From the NCBI RefSeq assembly GCF_024679095.1, contig NC_066531.1, positions 2,267,674 through 2,331,673 of the forward strand: a stretch of DNA of 64,000 bases, in the 5' to 3' direction. This document shows, piece after piece, positions 1-10,901 of this stretch. The stretch comes from Eriocheir sinensis. Lineage: Eukaryota > Arthropoda > Malacostraca > Decapoda > Varunidae. Made by a program: the position numbers and the translations under genes. The notes beneath the pieces are model-generated. The model saw only the letters and a program-made list of their open reading frames with translations, made no database searches and was not told the DNA's origin. Within the stretch, counting starts at the first letter, position 1. Every line of letters starts with the position of its first letter.

Positions 1-497
1 ATCCAGCACACCAATACCACATGGGAAACACTCCACTATCCACCACAGAGGCAGAGAAAGACCTGGGAGTGTATGTTACCAGGCTACCAGTGAAGGGATA
101 TCCAGCACACCAATACCACATGGGAAACACTCCACTATCCACCACAGAGGCAGACAAAGACCTGGGAGTGTATGTTACCAGGCTACCAGTGAAGGGATAT
201 CCAGCACACCAATACCACATGGGAAACACTCCACTATCCACCACAGAGGCAGACAAAGACCTGGGAGTATATGTTACCAGGCTACCAGTGAAGGGATATC
301 CAGCACATCAATACCACATGGGAAACACTCCACTATCCACCACAGAGGCAGACAAAGACCTGGGAGTATATGTTACCAGGCTACCAGTGAAGGGATATCC
401 AGCACATCAATACCACATGGGAAACACTCCACTATCCACCACAGAGGCAGACAAAGACCTGGGAGTATATGTTACCAGGCTACCAGTGAAGGCCAAA
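1..497 (+). repeat. 99-bp minisatellite derived from LINE coding sequence (left edge)
   Basis: Five near-identical 99-nt units, continuing off the window. Each encodes 33 residues including GNTPLSTTEAEKDLGVYVTR. The EKDLGVYV block is the conserved segment after the reverse transcriptase of many LINEs (compare RERDLGVLVS in the intronic LINE). The array ends at GTGAAGGCCAAATCTG, after which the sequence is unique. Since 99 is a multiple of three the frame stays open, so the long ORF is not evidence of a gene. Confidence 0.85.
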
Positions 498-907
498 TCT
501 GTGCCAATCGCAGCGAATGGGCTAATGAACAACAGCGACTCGACAGGAAACTATTACCATCGTTGAAGGGAGCCGAGTAAAGGACGATTCAAGCGTCTCC
601 ACCTCCTCCCGCCGGAACAGACCACCGGCGGGGGGTTCACCAAGCATGTATTTAAGTACCAATAAGTTCAACACCAAGTTCCTTTTGAGTTTCAGAATAA
701 ACCAATAACTATATTTAACGGTCTGCAGACTTAAGCGAGACGAAGCAATACAGACATGGGCAGGAAATGCTTCGGTTTGAGTCATTCGCCACTGCAAGAA
801 GCTTCCCCTTGATGCAGTGAAATGTGAAAACTATCAACTCATATCAGCTGGTTCAAGAAACTCGTCCTGTTTGAGAGGTACTGCCAAGAAGCTCTCAGAA
901 CAAAGGG

Positions 908-1037
908 AAGGCGGTGGTTGAGTGGTAGCGTGCTGGGGCCCACATTCACCACGTGATGGACGACGCGAGTTCGAATCCCCACGCTACCACCTGGGATTTT
1001 TCAGTCACCGCCGAGTGGCTTAAAACTACCCACATGC
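908..1037 (+). mobile_element. tRNA-derived SINE, subfamily A, 3'-truncated
   Basis: Head with A box TGGTTGAGTGGTAGCG and B box GAGTTCGAATCCC, followed by the family body GGGATTTTTCAGTCACCGCC and TTAAAACTACCCACATG. It stops at a 41-bp minisatellite. Confidence 0.85.
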
Positions 1038-1039
1038 CA

Positions 1040-1203
1040 CGGCGTTCAAGTTCCTGGAGATGGACATACCAGGTCTTAATCGGCGTTCAAGTTCCTGGAG
1101 ATGGACACAGCAGGTCTTAATCGGCGTTCAAGTTCCTGGAGATGGACACAGCAGGTCTACATCGGCGTTCAAGTTCCTGGAGATGGACATAGCAGGTCTA
1201 CAT
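1040..1203 (+). repeat. 41-bp minisatellite, four units
   Basis: Units begin CGGCGTTCAAGTTCCTGGAG at 1040, 1081, 1122 and 1163. The array directly follows the truncated SINE. Confidence 0.85.
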
Positions 1204-1215
1204 CGTGCTCAGACA

Positions 1216-2095
1216 GCTTGGCGCGACCCATGCTCAGCTCAAGGCGACAGCAGACGACCTTCTCCTTACCTCTTCTGAAGGGCTGGACGGGAATGAATTA
1301 GCCGCATGCTCGCTTTTACCGCAGCTGTAAGGAACATCCGCTACTGAGGAGTTGCCGCCGACTGACGCCAACCCACAGCTACACATACGCCGAGAGCCCC
1401 GTTCACACTGCGCCGACTCTGGGCCTCGACAACCCGCGACATTTCCATTTGACAAGTCGGTTCCCACGCTCCAAGAAGGCCGGGGGAGGTCTTATTGGGG
1501 TCTTGGTGTCTTGCCGACCGTCTGGGATATTCGGCCAGACTCCCGTTACGACGTCGGCGCAGCATTCGGCAACAGTCTCAAGACCTCTTTCAAGACATGC
1601 CCGACCCTTTCACATCAACACCCAAGACCTCGTGTACCCTAGAGTCGTGGGTATGTGCTGAACTCCCCCTCAGAGGCTAGTTTGGAAGGCAGCGAGCGAA
1701 CCAACGTGACCCCCCAGAAGAATCCAGACTTAGGGAGACCATCGTTGGACCATGGCTAACTCTGTGACTACTTTTAACACACACAACTACATCTGGCAGC
1801 GCATTCCACCGATCAGATCCTCTATTTGGAAACCTTTTTTTACATCATTATCAAATCCTTCCTTAAATAGTTCTGTGTTCTGTCCCTTTGATATTAATTT
1901 CCCACAAGATATATATTCATTAAGGCCTATTTTCTCTTCCCCCGCGGCACACCTACACACCACCATCATACCTTCTCTCATCTGGGTTGGTCGATATGAT
2001 TTTTCCAGCTTTTCTCCATAAGTTAGGAATTCTTAGGTTGTGGGTCCATCTCATAGCAGGCCTTTGTACTCTTCCAAGCCTTCCTAATGTCATTC

Positions 2096-2100
<5 letters not shown>
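1216..2100. other. Unassigned unique sequence
   Basis: No domain, RNA gene or clear repeat seen. Short open frames at 1352-1680 have no recognisable content. Confidence 0.5.
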
Positions 2101-2147
<47 letters not shown>

Positions 2148-2474
2148 GCGGTGGCTGAGTGGTAGCGTGCTGGGGCGACGTTCACCGCGTGATGGACGAC
2201 GCGAGTTCGAATCCCCACGCTACCACCTGGGATTTTTCAGTCACCGCCGAGTGGCTTAAAACTACCCACATGCTGTCCTGAAGACCACCCATCAACCCGG
2301 ACTCTAGAGGAAACCGTCCAAGTGAATCAAGAAGGAGTTCCAGGGGGCAGCATGAGCCAGGAGAAGATGGCGCCACTATAAACACTTGCCTGCGCCATGA
2401 CGGGCTGGGGCCAAACACCATCCAGGCCCCTCAAGGAAGCCTACCGGCGCTATAGGCGTACACGTAAAAAAAAA

Positions 2475-2527
<53 letters not shown>
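2101..2527 (+). repeat. Two (GT)n microsatellites flanking a SINE
   Basis: GT at 2101-2144 and 2477-2527 on either side of the SINE at 2145-2476. Confidence 0.9.
2145..2476 (+). mobile_element. tRNA-derived SINE, subfamily A, full length
   Basis: A box TGGCTGAGTGGTAGCG, B box GAGTTCGAATCCC, a body with GGATTTTTCAGTCACC, GCACTATAAACAC-type sequence (ATGGCGCCACTATAAACAC) and CCTACCGGCGCTATAGGCG, ending in CGTAAAAAAAAAA. It is inserted between two (GT)n tracts at 2101-2144 and 2477-2527. Confidence 0.9.
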
Positions 2528-2529
<2 letters not shown>

Positions 2530-3059
2530 ACCCATGCCGTCCCAGCCCCGGCAGTGAGCCAGCCGAGGGTCGCCACACATCAGGGATGCGCGTAAACTCA
2601 TAAACACAAATCTTGTCTTCAAAGGGTATTAATGCAAATTTGGAGAAACTTATTTCAGTGTTTTAAGCTTTAATAAACCAGCAGGACTGTGACGGAGACA
2701 CCAGTGAGGCGAAGAACATCTTGCAGCGGCGCCACGCAGCCTCCAGGCGGGCCGCGGGGCACAGCACGCCCCCTCCTCCTCCTCCTCCTCCCCCCTGACG
2801 CTGTCTCGGCCTTACAGTGTACAGGCGCCGCCTCTCGGCGTGCTCCGATTGTTACCAAAATGGAGGGAAATTTGCAGCTTTCTATGTTCTAGGTCTGGCC
2901 TACACTATGTATATGTATAAAGAGATAGCAAGTATGAGAGGCACTAGACATTATACTGACGGACAGAGAGAGAGAGAGGGAGCTTGATCAACGTACAAAC
3001 GTATTGAAACAGACAAACAGACTCGTCATTACCCTCACACGTACAGAGGTGGGTGGGGG

Positions 3060-3297
3060 GGGGGAGAGAGAGAGAGAGAGAGAAATAGACAGACAGAGAG
3101 CAAAGGGGGAGGGAGGGGAAAGGGCGGGCAAGTTCAAGCTCTTTAATCTAAACTTTAATTGGTTAAACTTGGACTCCTTCCCGCGGCCGGCGCTTGTTAA
3201 CAGGCCAAGCAATGCAGCGGAGGAATAGGGGGAGGAGGAGGAGGAGGAAAAAGAAGAAGAAGAAGAAGAAGAAGAAGAAGAAGAAGAAGAAGAAAGG
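3060..3297 (+). repeat. (GA)n, GGA and (AAG)n tracts
   Basis: GA at 3064-3083 and AAG from 3250 to 3297, the latter adjoining the tail of a tRNA-Val-like SINE. Confidence 0.85.
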
Positions 3298-3560
3298 AAG
3301 TTGTAAAGTTTGGTTTAGTGGGCGCAACATCTGTGGTCATATGCCGGAGAGAGACAGAAGGGGAAGGAATTATAGGAGAAGGGAACAGACCCCAGGAGAC
3401 GGGACACAACCCCCGATTAATACCTGGTACACTGCTGGGTGGACAGGGGCGTAGGGTATCGGAAAAGCCGCCCAAATTTTTCCACTCCGCCCGGGAATCG
3501 AACCCGGGCTCTCTTGGTTGTGAGCTGAGTGTGCTAACCACTGCACCACGAAGCTCCCGG
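3298..3560 (-). mobile_element. tRNA-Val-like SINE
   Basis: The minus-strand head reads GCTTCGTGGTGCAGTGGTTA with B box GGGTTCGATTCCCGGGC, and its anticodon-loop region contains CTCACAA. This is close to an animal tRNA-Val(CAC), but the acceptor arms do not pair, so it is a SINE head and not a tRNA gene. The body contains CATATGACCACAGATGTTG. Other copies are at 9502 and 32049. Confidence 0.85.
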
Positions 3561-3877
3561 AAGAATAAGAAGAAGAAGAAGAAGAAGAAGAGAAAAGGGA
3601 TTTGGAAATGCCTATGATTTTAGAGAAAGCAACATTAAGAGAAGTGAAGAAGGATTGTCATTATAAAAGGCTTGACCACGAGGAAGAGGATCAAGTCGAG
3701 TGAGTCCAGGAAAGACGAAGGAAAGCTTAACCCGCGCACGTAACGAGGATATTGACAACACATTAAGTAATAGTTGTCACATGAGGAAAGAAACACAATA
3801 TACCAGGCAAAACAAGTCCTCGGGCAAGGCTCATGGTCAAACTCCCTCTCTCTGTACCTGTATACATCTATCTACCT

Positions 3878-3879
<2 letters not shown>

Positions 3880-3928
<49 letters not shown>
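3880..3928 (+). repeat. (AC)n microsatellite
   Basis: AC run. Flanks 3600-3880 and 3930-4120 are unique or AGGGA-rich with no gene. Confidence 0.93.
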
Positions 3929-3930
<2 letters not shown>

Positions 3931-4119
3931 CAGTCACATGATTAAGAAAAGAACATCTATATAGAGAGACGAGACGAGTATGGATAATCAGGGCAAAGCT
4001 TTGTGTAGGGAGGAGAGGAAGGGTAGAAAGTTAAGGGAAGAGAAGGATTGGAAGGTAAGGGATTAAGGGAGCAAGGAGTTTCAGGAGAGACCAGTTTTTG
4101 AGACGAGAAAGATTTAAAC

Positions 4120-5025
4120 AAAGGGATTGAAACAGTTAAAGAGATATCGAGTTCTGTTAAAGGGAGGGTAATCTCACTAAAGGAAAAGGGAGTTTAGAAT
4201 GGGTTTAAGGGAGAAGGGAACCAGTTTTTAAAGGGAGAAAACATCTAAACAAAGGAATCGAATCACATAAGGAGAGGATTGACAGGAGAAGAAAGGGATC
4301 AAGTTCTGTAAAGGGAGGATAATCTCACTAAAGGGAAAGGGAGTTTAGAATGGGTTTAAGGGAGAAGGGAGCCAGTTTTTAAGGGGAGAAAACATCTAAA
4401 CAAAGGAATCGAATCACATAAGGAGAGGATTGAAGAGAGGAGAAAGGGATCAAGTTCCGTAAAGGGAGGATAATCTCACTAAAGGGAAAGGGAGTTTAGA
4501 ATGGGTTTAAGGGAGAAGGGAGCCAGTTTTTAAAGGGAGAAAACATCTAAACAAAGGGATCGGAACACTTAAGGAGAGGATTGAAGAGAGGAGAGAGGGA
4601 TCAAGTTCTGTAAAGGGGAGGATAATCTCACTAAAGGGAAAGGGAGTTTAGAATGGGTTTAAGGGAGAAGGGAGCCAGTTTTTAAAGGGAGAAAACATCT
4701 AAACAAAGGAATCGAATCACTTAAGGAGAGGATTGAAGAGAGGAGAGAGGGATCAAGTTCTGTAAAGGGAGGATAATCTCACTAAAGGAAAAGGGAGTGA
4801 AGAATGGGTTAAAGGGAGAAGGGAGCCAGTTTTTAAGGGGAGAAAAAGATCAAAACAAAGGGATCGGAACACTTAAGGAGAGGATTGAAGAGAGCAGAGA
4901 AGGATCAAGTTCTGTAAAGGGGAGGATAATCTCACTAAAGGAAAAGGGTGTTTAGAATGGGTTTAAGGGAAAAGGGAACCAGTTTTTAAAGGGAGAAAGA
5001 TCTAACTAGAGGAAAGGGTTATGGG
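4120..5025 (+). repeat. ~152-bp purine-rich satellite, six units
   Basis: Units contain GGATAATCTCACTAAAGGGA, GTTTAGAATGGGTTTAAGGG, GAGCCAGTTTTTAAAGGGAG and AACATCTAAACAAAG. Spacing of the GATAATCTCAC motif is about 152 bp. No coding potential seen; the preceding 3960-4120 is a diverged AGGGA-rich lead-in. Confidence 0.85.
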
Positions 5026-5290
5026 GAGAGAATTTAAGACCCTCATTCTCAAACATATCAGCGCCTCTCCACGCACGCCCACTTGAAAACCCTCCCTTAA
5101 AAGTTATCGGGGTATTTCATTGACAGCCTCGTGATCCCAGTGCTCGCATTACACGGCTTTTGCGTCTTGAAAGGTTGAAAACACACCCTCAAAGTCTCTG
5201 TTAATCTACTCTGCGGGATTGGGAGATAGCCGTGATTAGGGGGAGCCGTATATGTTTGAGAAGTTGGACCCGGGACCTGGAATAGGAACC

Positions 5291-5871
5291 TAAGTCCATA
5301 TATACCAAGTCAAGTCACTCTGCTTCAAAACTGTGACCGGTACGCGCAGGAGGCGGTTTTGGGGCGGAGCAGCGGGATGACGTCACTTGGAGCCAAAAAC
5401 AAATACCCGGCAGTTCAGGGGTGACTAAAGTTGGGGCCGTGTGTGCACTCTGGATGTGCATTCTCGCCTTCTTTCACAGCGCGTTCAGGCAAGCCACTGA
5501 CGAAAAAATATGTCTTTTTATTGTGCTATTGCGTGACTGTAATTCCAATGCCTACAAACGGCGGTGTGGGGTGTGAGGGAGGGCATGTTGAAGTGATTGA
5601 TTTAAATTAGTCCGCCTTTCCTCGTTTTCTCTAAATCCCTGTTTGTACATTCTCTAGTTTGGCTCCAAGCAACGTCACGCATAATCTTCAGTGAGGGAGG
5701 GCATGTTGAAGTGATTGATTTAAATTAGTCCGCCTTTCCTCGTTTTCTCTAAATCCCTGTTTGTACATTCTCTAATTTGGCTCCAAGCGACGTCACGCAT
5801 AAGCCACGCCTCCTCGGCCGTGTCTCCTCCCACAAACCTGCGCGTGACTTGACTTGCTGTATATAGACTTA
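5291..5871 (+). mobile_element. MITE with TATATACCAAGTCAAGTCAC termini (copy 1, internal duplication)
   Basis: Terminal inverted repeats TATATACCAAGTCAAGTCAC and GTGACTTGACTTG...TATATAGACTT. Inside the ends are subterminal inverted motifs TGACGTCACTTGGAGCCAAA and TTGGCTCCAAGCGACGTCAC. No transposase. A segment of about 115 bp (GTGAGGGAGGGCATG to GACGTCACGCATA) is tandemly duplicated at 5575-5800. Target duplication not resolved. Confidence 0.85.
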
Positions 5872-6218
5872 GATGGGAACAAGATTTAACCACTGTAGCC
5901 TTAGGTCACGTGGTAAGACTGTGTGGTGAGGGCTGAGGAAGGTTGAGAGCTGTCGCCACGATACACACCTCTCCTGGCTGCTGGAGTGGCCGACGACGAT
6001 GACGAGGGCGGTGATGGAGACAGTCGTAGAGGTGGAGTTGGTGGTGGTGAGTGTGTTTGGTAGTGGTGTGAGGTGGTGTAGTGGTTGTGTGCGGTGTTGG
6101 TGGGTAGAGTGTTTGTGGTTGCAGGACGGTTGGTTGATAAGGGTTGGGCATGACATGAAAGAAAGAAAGGAGAAAAGAACACATATAAGTACTGCTGGCG
6201 TGTCATTAATAGCAGCTG

Positions 6219-6219
<1 letters not shown>

Positions 6220-6250
<31 letters not shown>

Positions 6251-6344
6251 ATATACACAATACACAAGAAAAAAACTATTGCGACAAATATCAATGAAGT
6301 AGAAACATTGAAGTTATACAATAAGTTAAAGGACTATACAGAGC

Positions 6345-6387
<43 letters not shown>
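6220..6387 (+). repeat. Two (AC)n microsatellites
   Basis: AC runs at 6220-6247 and 6347-6387. The surrounding 5872-6668 is otherwise unique, with GGTGGTG-rich DNA at 6030-6110; no gene seen. Confidence 0.9.
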
Positions 6388-6668
6388 CTATACTCTCATA
6401 TAACACACTAGGAGAACAGGACACGGTGGATAGCCTGACAAACAACAGCACTTAATCATTGATGTAGACAAAATGGTTAACACACAACTACAATCAAACC
6501 TAACAAGCGAAACAGTAAAGCAACATGGTAATCAGAGTGGCAGGAAGAAGCAGAAAAAAGCAGGTTGAAGCAAATAGGCAGAGCGTCTATGAAGGAAGCC
6601 TGAGCATTGTTAAAGCAGTTTGTCGAAGCAGCGACCGCGAACAGCCGGAAGCCAAGCAGTAAAACGCC

Positions 6669-7101
6669 AAGTCTCTATATACCAAGTCAAGTCACGCGCA
6701 AGGGGCGGTTTGGGGCGGAGCAGCGGGATGACGTCACTTGGAGCCAAAAAAAATATACCCGCCAGTTCAGGGGTGACTAAAGTTGCGGCCGTGTGTGCAC
6801 TCTGGATGTGCATTCTCGCCTTCTTTCACAGCGCGTTCAGGCAAGCCACTGACGAAAAAATATGTCTTTTTATTGTGCTATTGCGTGACTGTAATTCCAA
6901 TGCCTGCAAACGGCGGTGTGGGGTGTGAGGGAGGGCATGATGAAGTGATTGATTTAAATTAGTCCGCCTTTCCTCGTTTTCTCTAAATCCCTGTTTCTAC
7001 ATTCTCTAGTTTGGCTCCAAGCAACGTCACGCATAAACCACGCCTCGGCCGTGTCTCCTCCCACAAACCTGCGCGTGACTTGACTTGGTATATATAGACT
7101 T
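6669..7101 (+). mobile_element. MITE, same family (copy 2)
   Basis: Same termini and subterminal motifs, in the same orientation as copy 1 and without the duplication. It lacks about 30 bp near the left end (the CTTCAAAACTG segment of copy 1). Confidence 0.85.
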
Positions 7102-7364
7102 TGGTATAACATGTTCTATGCATTGAAAACCACAGATATTAGAAGCACATATAATACAGCGTCTCCTCTACAGCGAAAAGATGAAGCACAGTGTAAGGAA
7201 AGCGCTACAGTGGGAGTGTAGTGACGGAACACAGACGTCCTTGGATAATAGCGATTTGTGCTGAGCAATACGAGCGGCGAGGTGAGGCGCGGGGCGGTAG
7301 GAAGGTGGACTTGATAAAGAACTGTGGAGATATTGGATGGTATTCTCAAACGCTGTCTCCTCTC

Positions 7365-8170
7365 AGATCAACTATTTCTACAGGCTATAAAGGAGATCAG
7401 TTGGGTTCTAATGAGTGTTTTTTAGGTTCATGGTACAGAAGAAGGGTCAAACTACCACCAGGGTCATAAAACTAGCCCTGGAAATGCTCAAAACTCCTAG
7501 GAAAGCCCTGTTAAATGTGTGTTGCTGAGGTTCACGGTACAGAAGAAGGGTCAAACTACCACCAGGGTCATAAAACTAGCCCTGGAAATGCTCAAAACTA
7601 CTAGGAAAGCCCTGTTAAATGTGTGTTGCTGAGGTTCATGGTACAGAGGAAGGGTCAAACTACCACCAGGGTCATGAAACTAGCCCTGGAAATGCTCAAA
7701 ACTCCTAGGAAAGCCCTGTTAAATGTGTGTTGCTGAGGTTCATGGTACAGAAGAAGGGTCAGACTACCACCAGGGTCATAAAACTAGCCCTGGAAATGCT
7801 CAAAACTCCTAGGAAAGCCCTGTTAAATGTGTGTTGCTGAGGTTCATGGTACAGAGGAAGGGTCAAACTACCACCAGGGTCATGAAACTAGCCCTGGAAA
7901 TGCTCAAAACTCCTAGGAAAGCCCTGTTAAATGTGTGTTGCTGAGGTTCATGGTACAGAAGGGTCGAACTACCACCAGGGTCATAAAACTAGCCCTGGAG
8001 ATGCTCAAAACTCCTAGGAAAGCCCTGTTAAATGTGTGTTGCTGAGGTTCACGGTACAGAAGAAGGGTCAAACTACCACCAGAGTCATAAAACTAGCCCT
8101 GGAAATGCTCAAAACTCCTAGGAAAGCCCTGTCAAATATGTGTGCATGGGGAACGAATTGTTTGAGCATA
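7365..8170 (+). repeat. 104-bp array with constant flanks (ACCACCAGGGTCATAAAACT family)
   Basis: Seven units of 104 bp, each with GGTTCACGGTACAGAAGAAG, CTACCACCAGGGTCATAAAA and ACTCCTAGGAAAGCC. The left flank (AACTATTTCTACAGG ... GGTTCTAATGAGTG) recurs at other copies of the family. No lasting open frame. Confidence 0.85.
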
Positions 8171-8188
8171 CAGAGACGATCAAGTGGA

Positions 8189-8290
8189 GCTCCGGGTAGC
8201 GGCATGACCCAAGCAAGATGGCTCCACTATAAAACACTTGTCTGCGCCACTAACGGGCCCGGCACCATAGCCCAGGCGTAAGAAAAGGCT
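8189..8290 (+). mobile_element. SINE 3' fragment
   Basis: Matches the SINE body from GGAGCTCCGGG through GATGGCTCCACTATAAAACA to CAGGCGTAAGAAAA. The tRNA-like head is missing. Confidence 0.65.
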
Positions 8291-8373
8291 CTAAGGGTCG
8301 TTTTAAAAGACATTTCGCCTCCCAAGAACACACATTTGCCGAGGCTTTCGTAAAAGTTGTGGGCATTTCTAGG

Positions 8374-8707
8374 GTAGGCGGTGGCCGAACGGATAGCAAG
8401 ACGGCCCCGCGTTCAGGAGGACGCGAGTTCAATCCCCGCCCGGTGCCACCAAGCTGGGATTTTTCAGCCGCCGCCGAGTGGCTTAAAACTACCCACATGC
8501 TGTCCAGAAGACCAACCATCAACCCGGACTCTAGATTCTAGGATTAAAGATGAGCTCCGGGAGGGCAGCATGAGCCAGTGCAAGATGGCGCCACTATAAA
8601 CACTCGCCTGCGCCAGAACGGGCTTGGCCGACCATCAGGCCCCACCGGGAAGAAGTCTACCGGCGCAGTTGGCCACGACATAAAAAAAAAAAAAAAAAAA
8701 AAAAAAA
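8374..8707 (+). mobile_element. tRNA-derived SINE, subfamily B, full length
   Basis: The head has A box TGGCCGAACGGATAGCA and B box GAGTTCAATCCCC with a CCCGGTGCCACCA tRNA-like 3' end. The body is shared with subfamily A; GGATTAAAGATGAGCTCCGG is specific to B. It ends in an uninterrupted run of about 25 A, which suggests a recent insertion. Confidence 0.9.
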
Positions 8708-8709
8708 TC

Positions 8710-9207
8710 GACATTGGTTTTGGCTGCCGGGCCGCGAGGCGAGGAGGCGGCGTGCCACAGGGCGCTGCCAGACCCTTGTGGCGTCCAGCCCCACGCAGTG
8801 TTTACCTTTCTGCTTCCTCCACGCAGCGAGGAGGACGCTGCTCGTCTGTCTGTCTGTCTGTCTGTCTTCTAATCTGTTTGTATGTCCGTTAGTAAAATGT
8901 CTGGTAGGTTCTTGTTAACAGGAAACTAACCTCCAGCGGAGTGCACTAATACTAGGTGGACTGCGCGAATCATATAAGCACGAACAGGCCTCAGACGGGC
9001 GAGTGCTCACGAAAGCAAAACACCTCCTGGCTGAGCCCCAAGAAGGGATGTGGCCCCGGTAAGGATCCACGCAAGTTTACGAACACGGTTTACTTCAGGA
9101 ACGCAAAATCCATACGCGGGACGTAAAGAAGGAAACTGTTATCTCCATACAGCTTCCAAGAAAGGTAACAGATACATTTTTTAAACTCTACCTGTGCCGT
9201 CAGTGCG
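8710..9207. other. Unassigned unique sequence
   Basis: GC-rich start with (GTCT)n at 8845-8866, then unique DNA. Nothing identified. Confidence 0.5.
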
Positions 9208-9352
9208 TATCAGGACACCTCTCATCCCGAAACTGATTTTTCTTTTTGGTCATTCTACTCTATTCAGGAGCAGTAAGTAGCGGGCTTTTTTTCATTATTG
9301 TTTTCTTTTATTTACGCCCTTGCACTGTCTCCTCTGCTGTAAAAAAAAAAAT
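9208..9352 (+). mobile_element. LINE 3' tail, third copy of the 23.7/43.1 kb family
   Basis: Starts with TATCAGGACACCTCTC and includes AGTAAGTAGCGGGCTTTTTT, GCACTGTCTCCTCTGCTG and a terminal A run. No array and no coding part remain. Confidence 0.75.
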
Positions 9353-9501
9353 GTTTGGCCACCTTTTCCGAGCTTTAAGATATTTTCACTTTGCACAAAC
9401 ACAAGTCATATATTGTTGTGAAAATAATTTTACATTTCGCAATGCTATCAGGCACTTTGGTAATACGCCCTTCCCGATAAATTATAGGAGAAGGGAACAG
9501 T

Positions 9502-9760
9502 TGGAAAGTTTGGTTTAGTCGGCGCAACATCTGTGGTCATATGCCGGAGAGAGACAGAAGGGGAAGGAATTATAGGAGAAGGGAACAGACCCCAGGAGAC
9601 GGGACACAACCCCCGATTAATACCTGGTACACTGCTGGGTGGACAGAGGCGTAGGGTATCGGAAAACCCACACAAATTTTTCCACTCCGCCCGGGAATCG
9701 AACCCGGGCTCTCTCGGTTGTGAGGCGAGTGTGCTAACCACTGCACCACGAAGCCCCCCT
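9502..9760 (-). mobile_element. tRNA-Val-like SINE
   Basis: Same family as at 3298: head GCTTCGTGGTGCAGTGGTTA, B box GGTTCGATTCC, ATATGACCACAGATGTTG body. A short duplicated piece of the tail end (ATTATAGGAGAAGGGAACAG) precedes it at 9481-9501. Confidence 0.85.
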
Positions 9761-9940
9761 GGCAATGGCGGGATTACTAGTGAAGGTTACACCTACTACC
9801 GGCCCGGCTAGTCTTGGGGGTAGCTTGAGCCATCTCCAGCCAACTGCGGCCGTTTGTGGTTGAGTCTCCGGCTGATGAGCGTGTAATGCAAGTTTAAGTG
9901 ATGCTAAAGGACATCTTGAGCTTCATATCTCTTGCTGCAG

Positions 9941-10404
9941 ATGTGTGAAACTGAAGAGGAGAAGGTGGTGGTTGCGAGGGCCGAGTGGTCAGCTTGCGGG
10001 CATGGTGAGCTCGGGGACCACCACCAGTAAACGCGTCGACCACTACCACCACCACATCCACCACGTCCCCCGCCCCACCTACCCCGCCTACCCTTCCTAC
10101 AACAGCCACAGCCATGGGAGCTCGTACTGCTACACCGTCCATGGCCTGGGTACCTTCCGCCCCCTGACCGGGTACCAAGGTCTGGGTCTTGGTGGACTGG
10201 GCGGTGGTCTCGGAGGCCTTGGTTTGGGCGGCCTGGGTGGACCGGCGGGAATCGGAGGCTTGGGGGGGATTGGGTGGTGGACTTGGTGGACCGGCGGGAA
10301 TCAGAGGCTTGGGCGGATTGGGTGGCGGACTTGGTGGCATTGGTGGACTGGGTGGCACTGGTGGACTGAGTGGAATTGGTGGACTAGGTGGTCTTGGTGG
10401 CTAA
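9941..10404 (+). CDS. Candidate exon of a Gly/His-rich (GLGG repeat) protein, frameshifted
   Basis: After an acceptor-like CTCTTGCTGCAG at 9931-9940 the frame through GTG 9945 encodes a basic start (KLKRRRWWLR), a His/Tyr/Pro-rich segment (VDHYHHHIHHVPRPTYPAY) and a GLGGLGG repeat. At 10259-10270 a run of seven G occurs where the neighbouring repeat has GGGCGG; the extra G moves the frame, and the continuation (GGLGGGLGGIGGLGGTGG) reads in the frame of 10189 to a TAA at 10402-10404. Gly-rich repeat proteins of this type occur among arthropod cuticle proteins and antimicrobial peptides, but no diagnostic domain (chitin-binding R&R, WAP) is visible. A SINE remnant begins just after the stop. 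It could be a pseudogene or merely a GGT-rich minisatellite; an assembly error in the G run is also possible. Confidence 0.4.
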
Positions 10405-10405
10405 G

Positions 10406-10676
10406 TTTGAGTCCCACCGATGGATGCTGGCGATTTTCAACCATCTCCGAGAGGCGAAAGATCACCCACATGCTACCCAGATCTTCAGTCAACCCTAACT
10501 TCTGGGACTTCGACCAAGAGAACCACCGAAGTGCCATCATAGGCCAAGCAAGAGTCATATATCACGGCAGCCACTGTAAATGAAATTCGCCTGTGCCACT
10601 AACGGTCTGGAGGCTCCAAGAGATCCATCAAGAGGGCCTACCGGCGCTATAGCCACCAACCAAAAAAACAACAACA
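10406..10676 (+). mobile_element. Diverged SINE, subfamily C, headless
   Basis: Alignable to the SINE body at CGATTTTCAACC, CACCCACATGCTACCCAGA and CCTACCGGCGCTATAG, with a CAACAACAAC tail. The tRNA head is lost except for a GTTTGAGTCCC remnant. A related copy is at 19968-20180. Confidence 0.7.
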
Positions 10677-10680
10677 ACCC

Positions 10681-10876
10681 TCTACTTCGTGTTACATCAG
10701 TGCCCCCGTCTGGACACACTCATTACCCTCGGCGACTTCAATGCTACTGGTGCCGCTGAGAGAGTTTGCTATGAGTTATGCTGTGTTGGTACCCATGGCT
10801 CTGGTGCCAGGAACACCAACAACATTCTTCTGAATTTTACGAGAACCGGAAGCTTGATAATTGCAGATTCTTGGTA
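10681..10876 (+). mobile_element. LINE endonuclease fragment
   Basis: The frame through 10689 reads DTLITLGDFNATGAAE, then GTHGSGARNTNNILLNF and LIIADSWY. LGDFNA and the downstream PHGSG-like block are hallmarks of the apurinic endonuclease domain of Jockey-type LINEs. It is cut at a short (TGGTA)n run followed by a SINE at 10902. Confidence 0.75.
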
Positions 10877-10901
10877 TGGTATGGTATGGTATGGTATTGG
10901 G

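Noticed and set aside
3480..3555. tRNA-Val gene on the minus strand
   Set aside because: A and B boxes are present but acceptor arms do not pair, and the sequence continues into a body shared with copies at 9.5 and 32.2 kb; it is a SINE head.
6620..6928. ORF conserved in all four copies of the CRE-bearing MITE (VCALWMCILAFFHSAF)
   Set aside because: Conservation is at DNA level within the element; reading frames differ at their ends between copies and no transposase motif is seen. A remnant of a transposase exon cannot be excluded.
8380..8455. tRNA-Leu/Ser-like gene
   Set aside because: tRNA-like head of a SINE with a poly-A tail; identical arrangement at 10902 and 22478.
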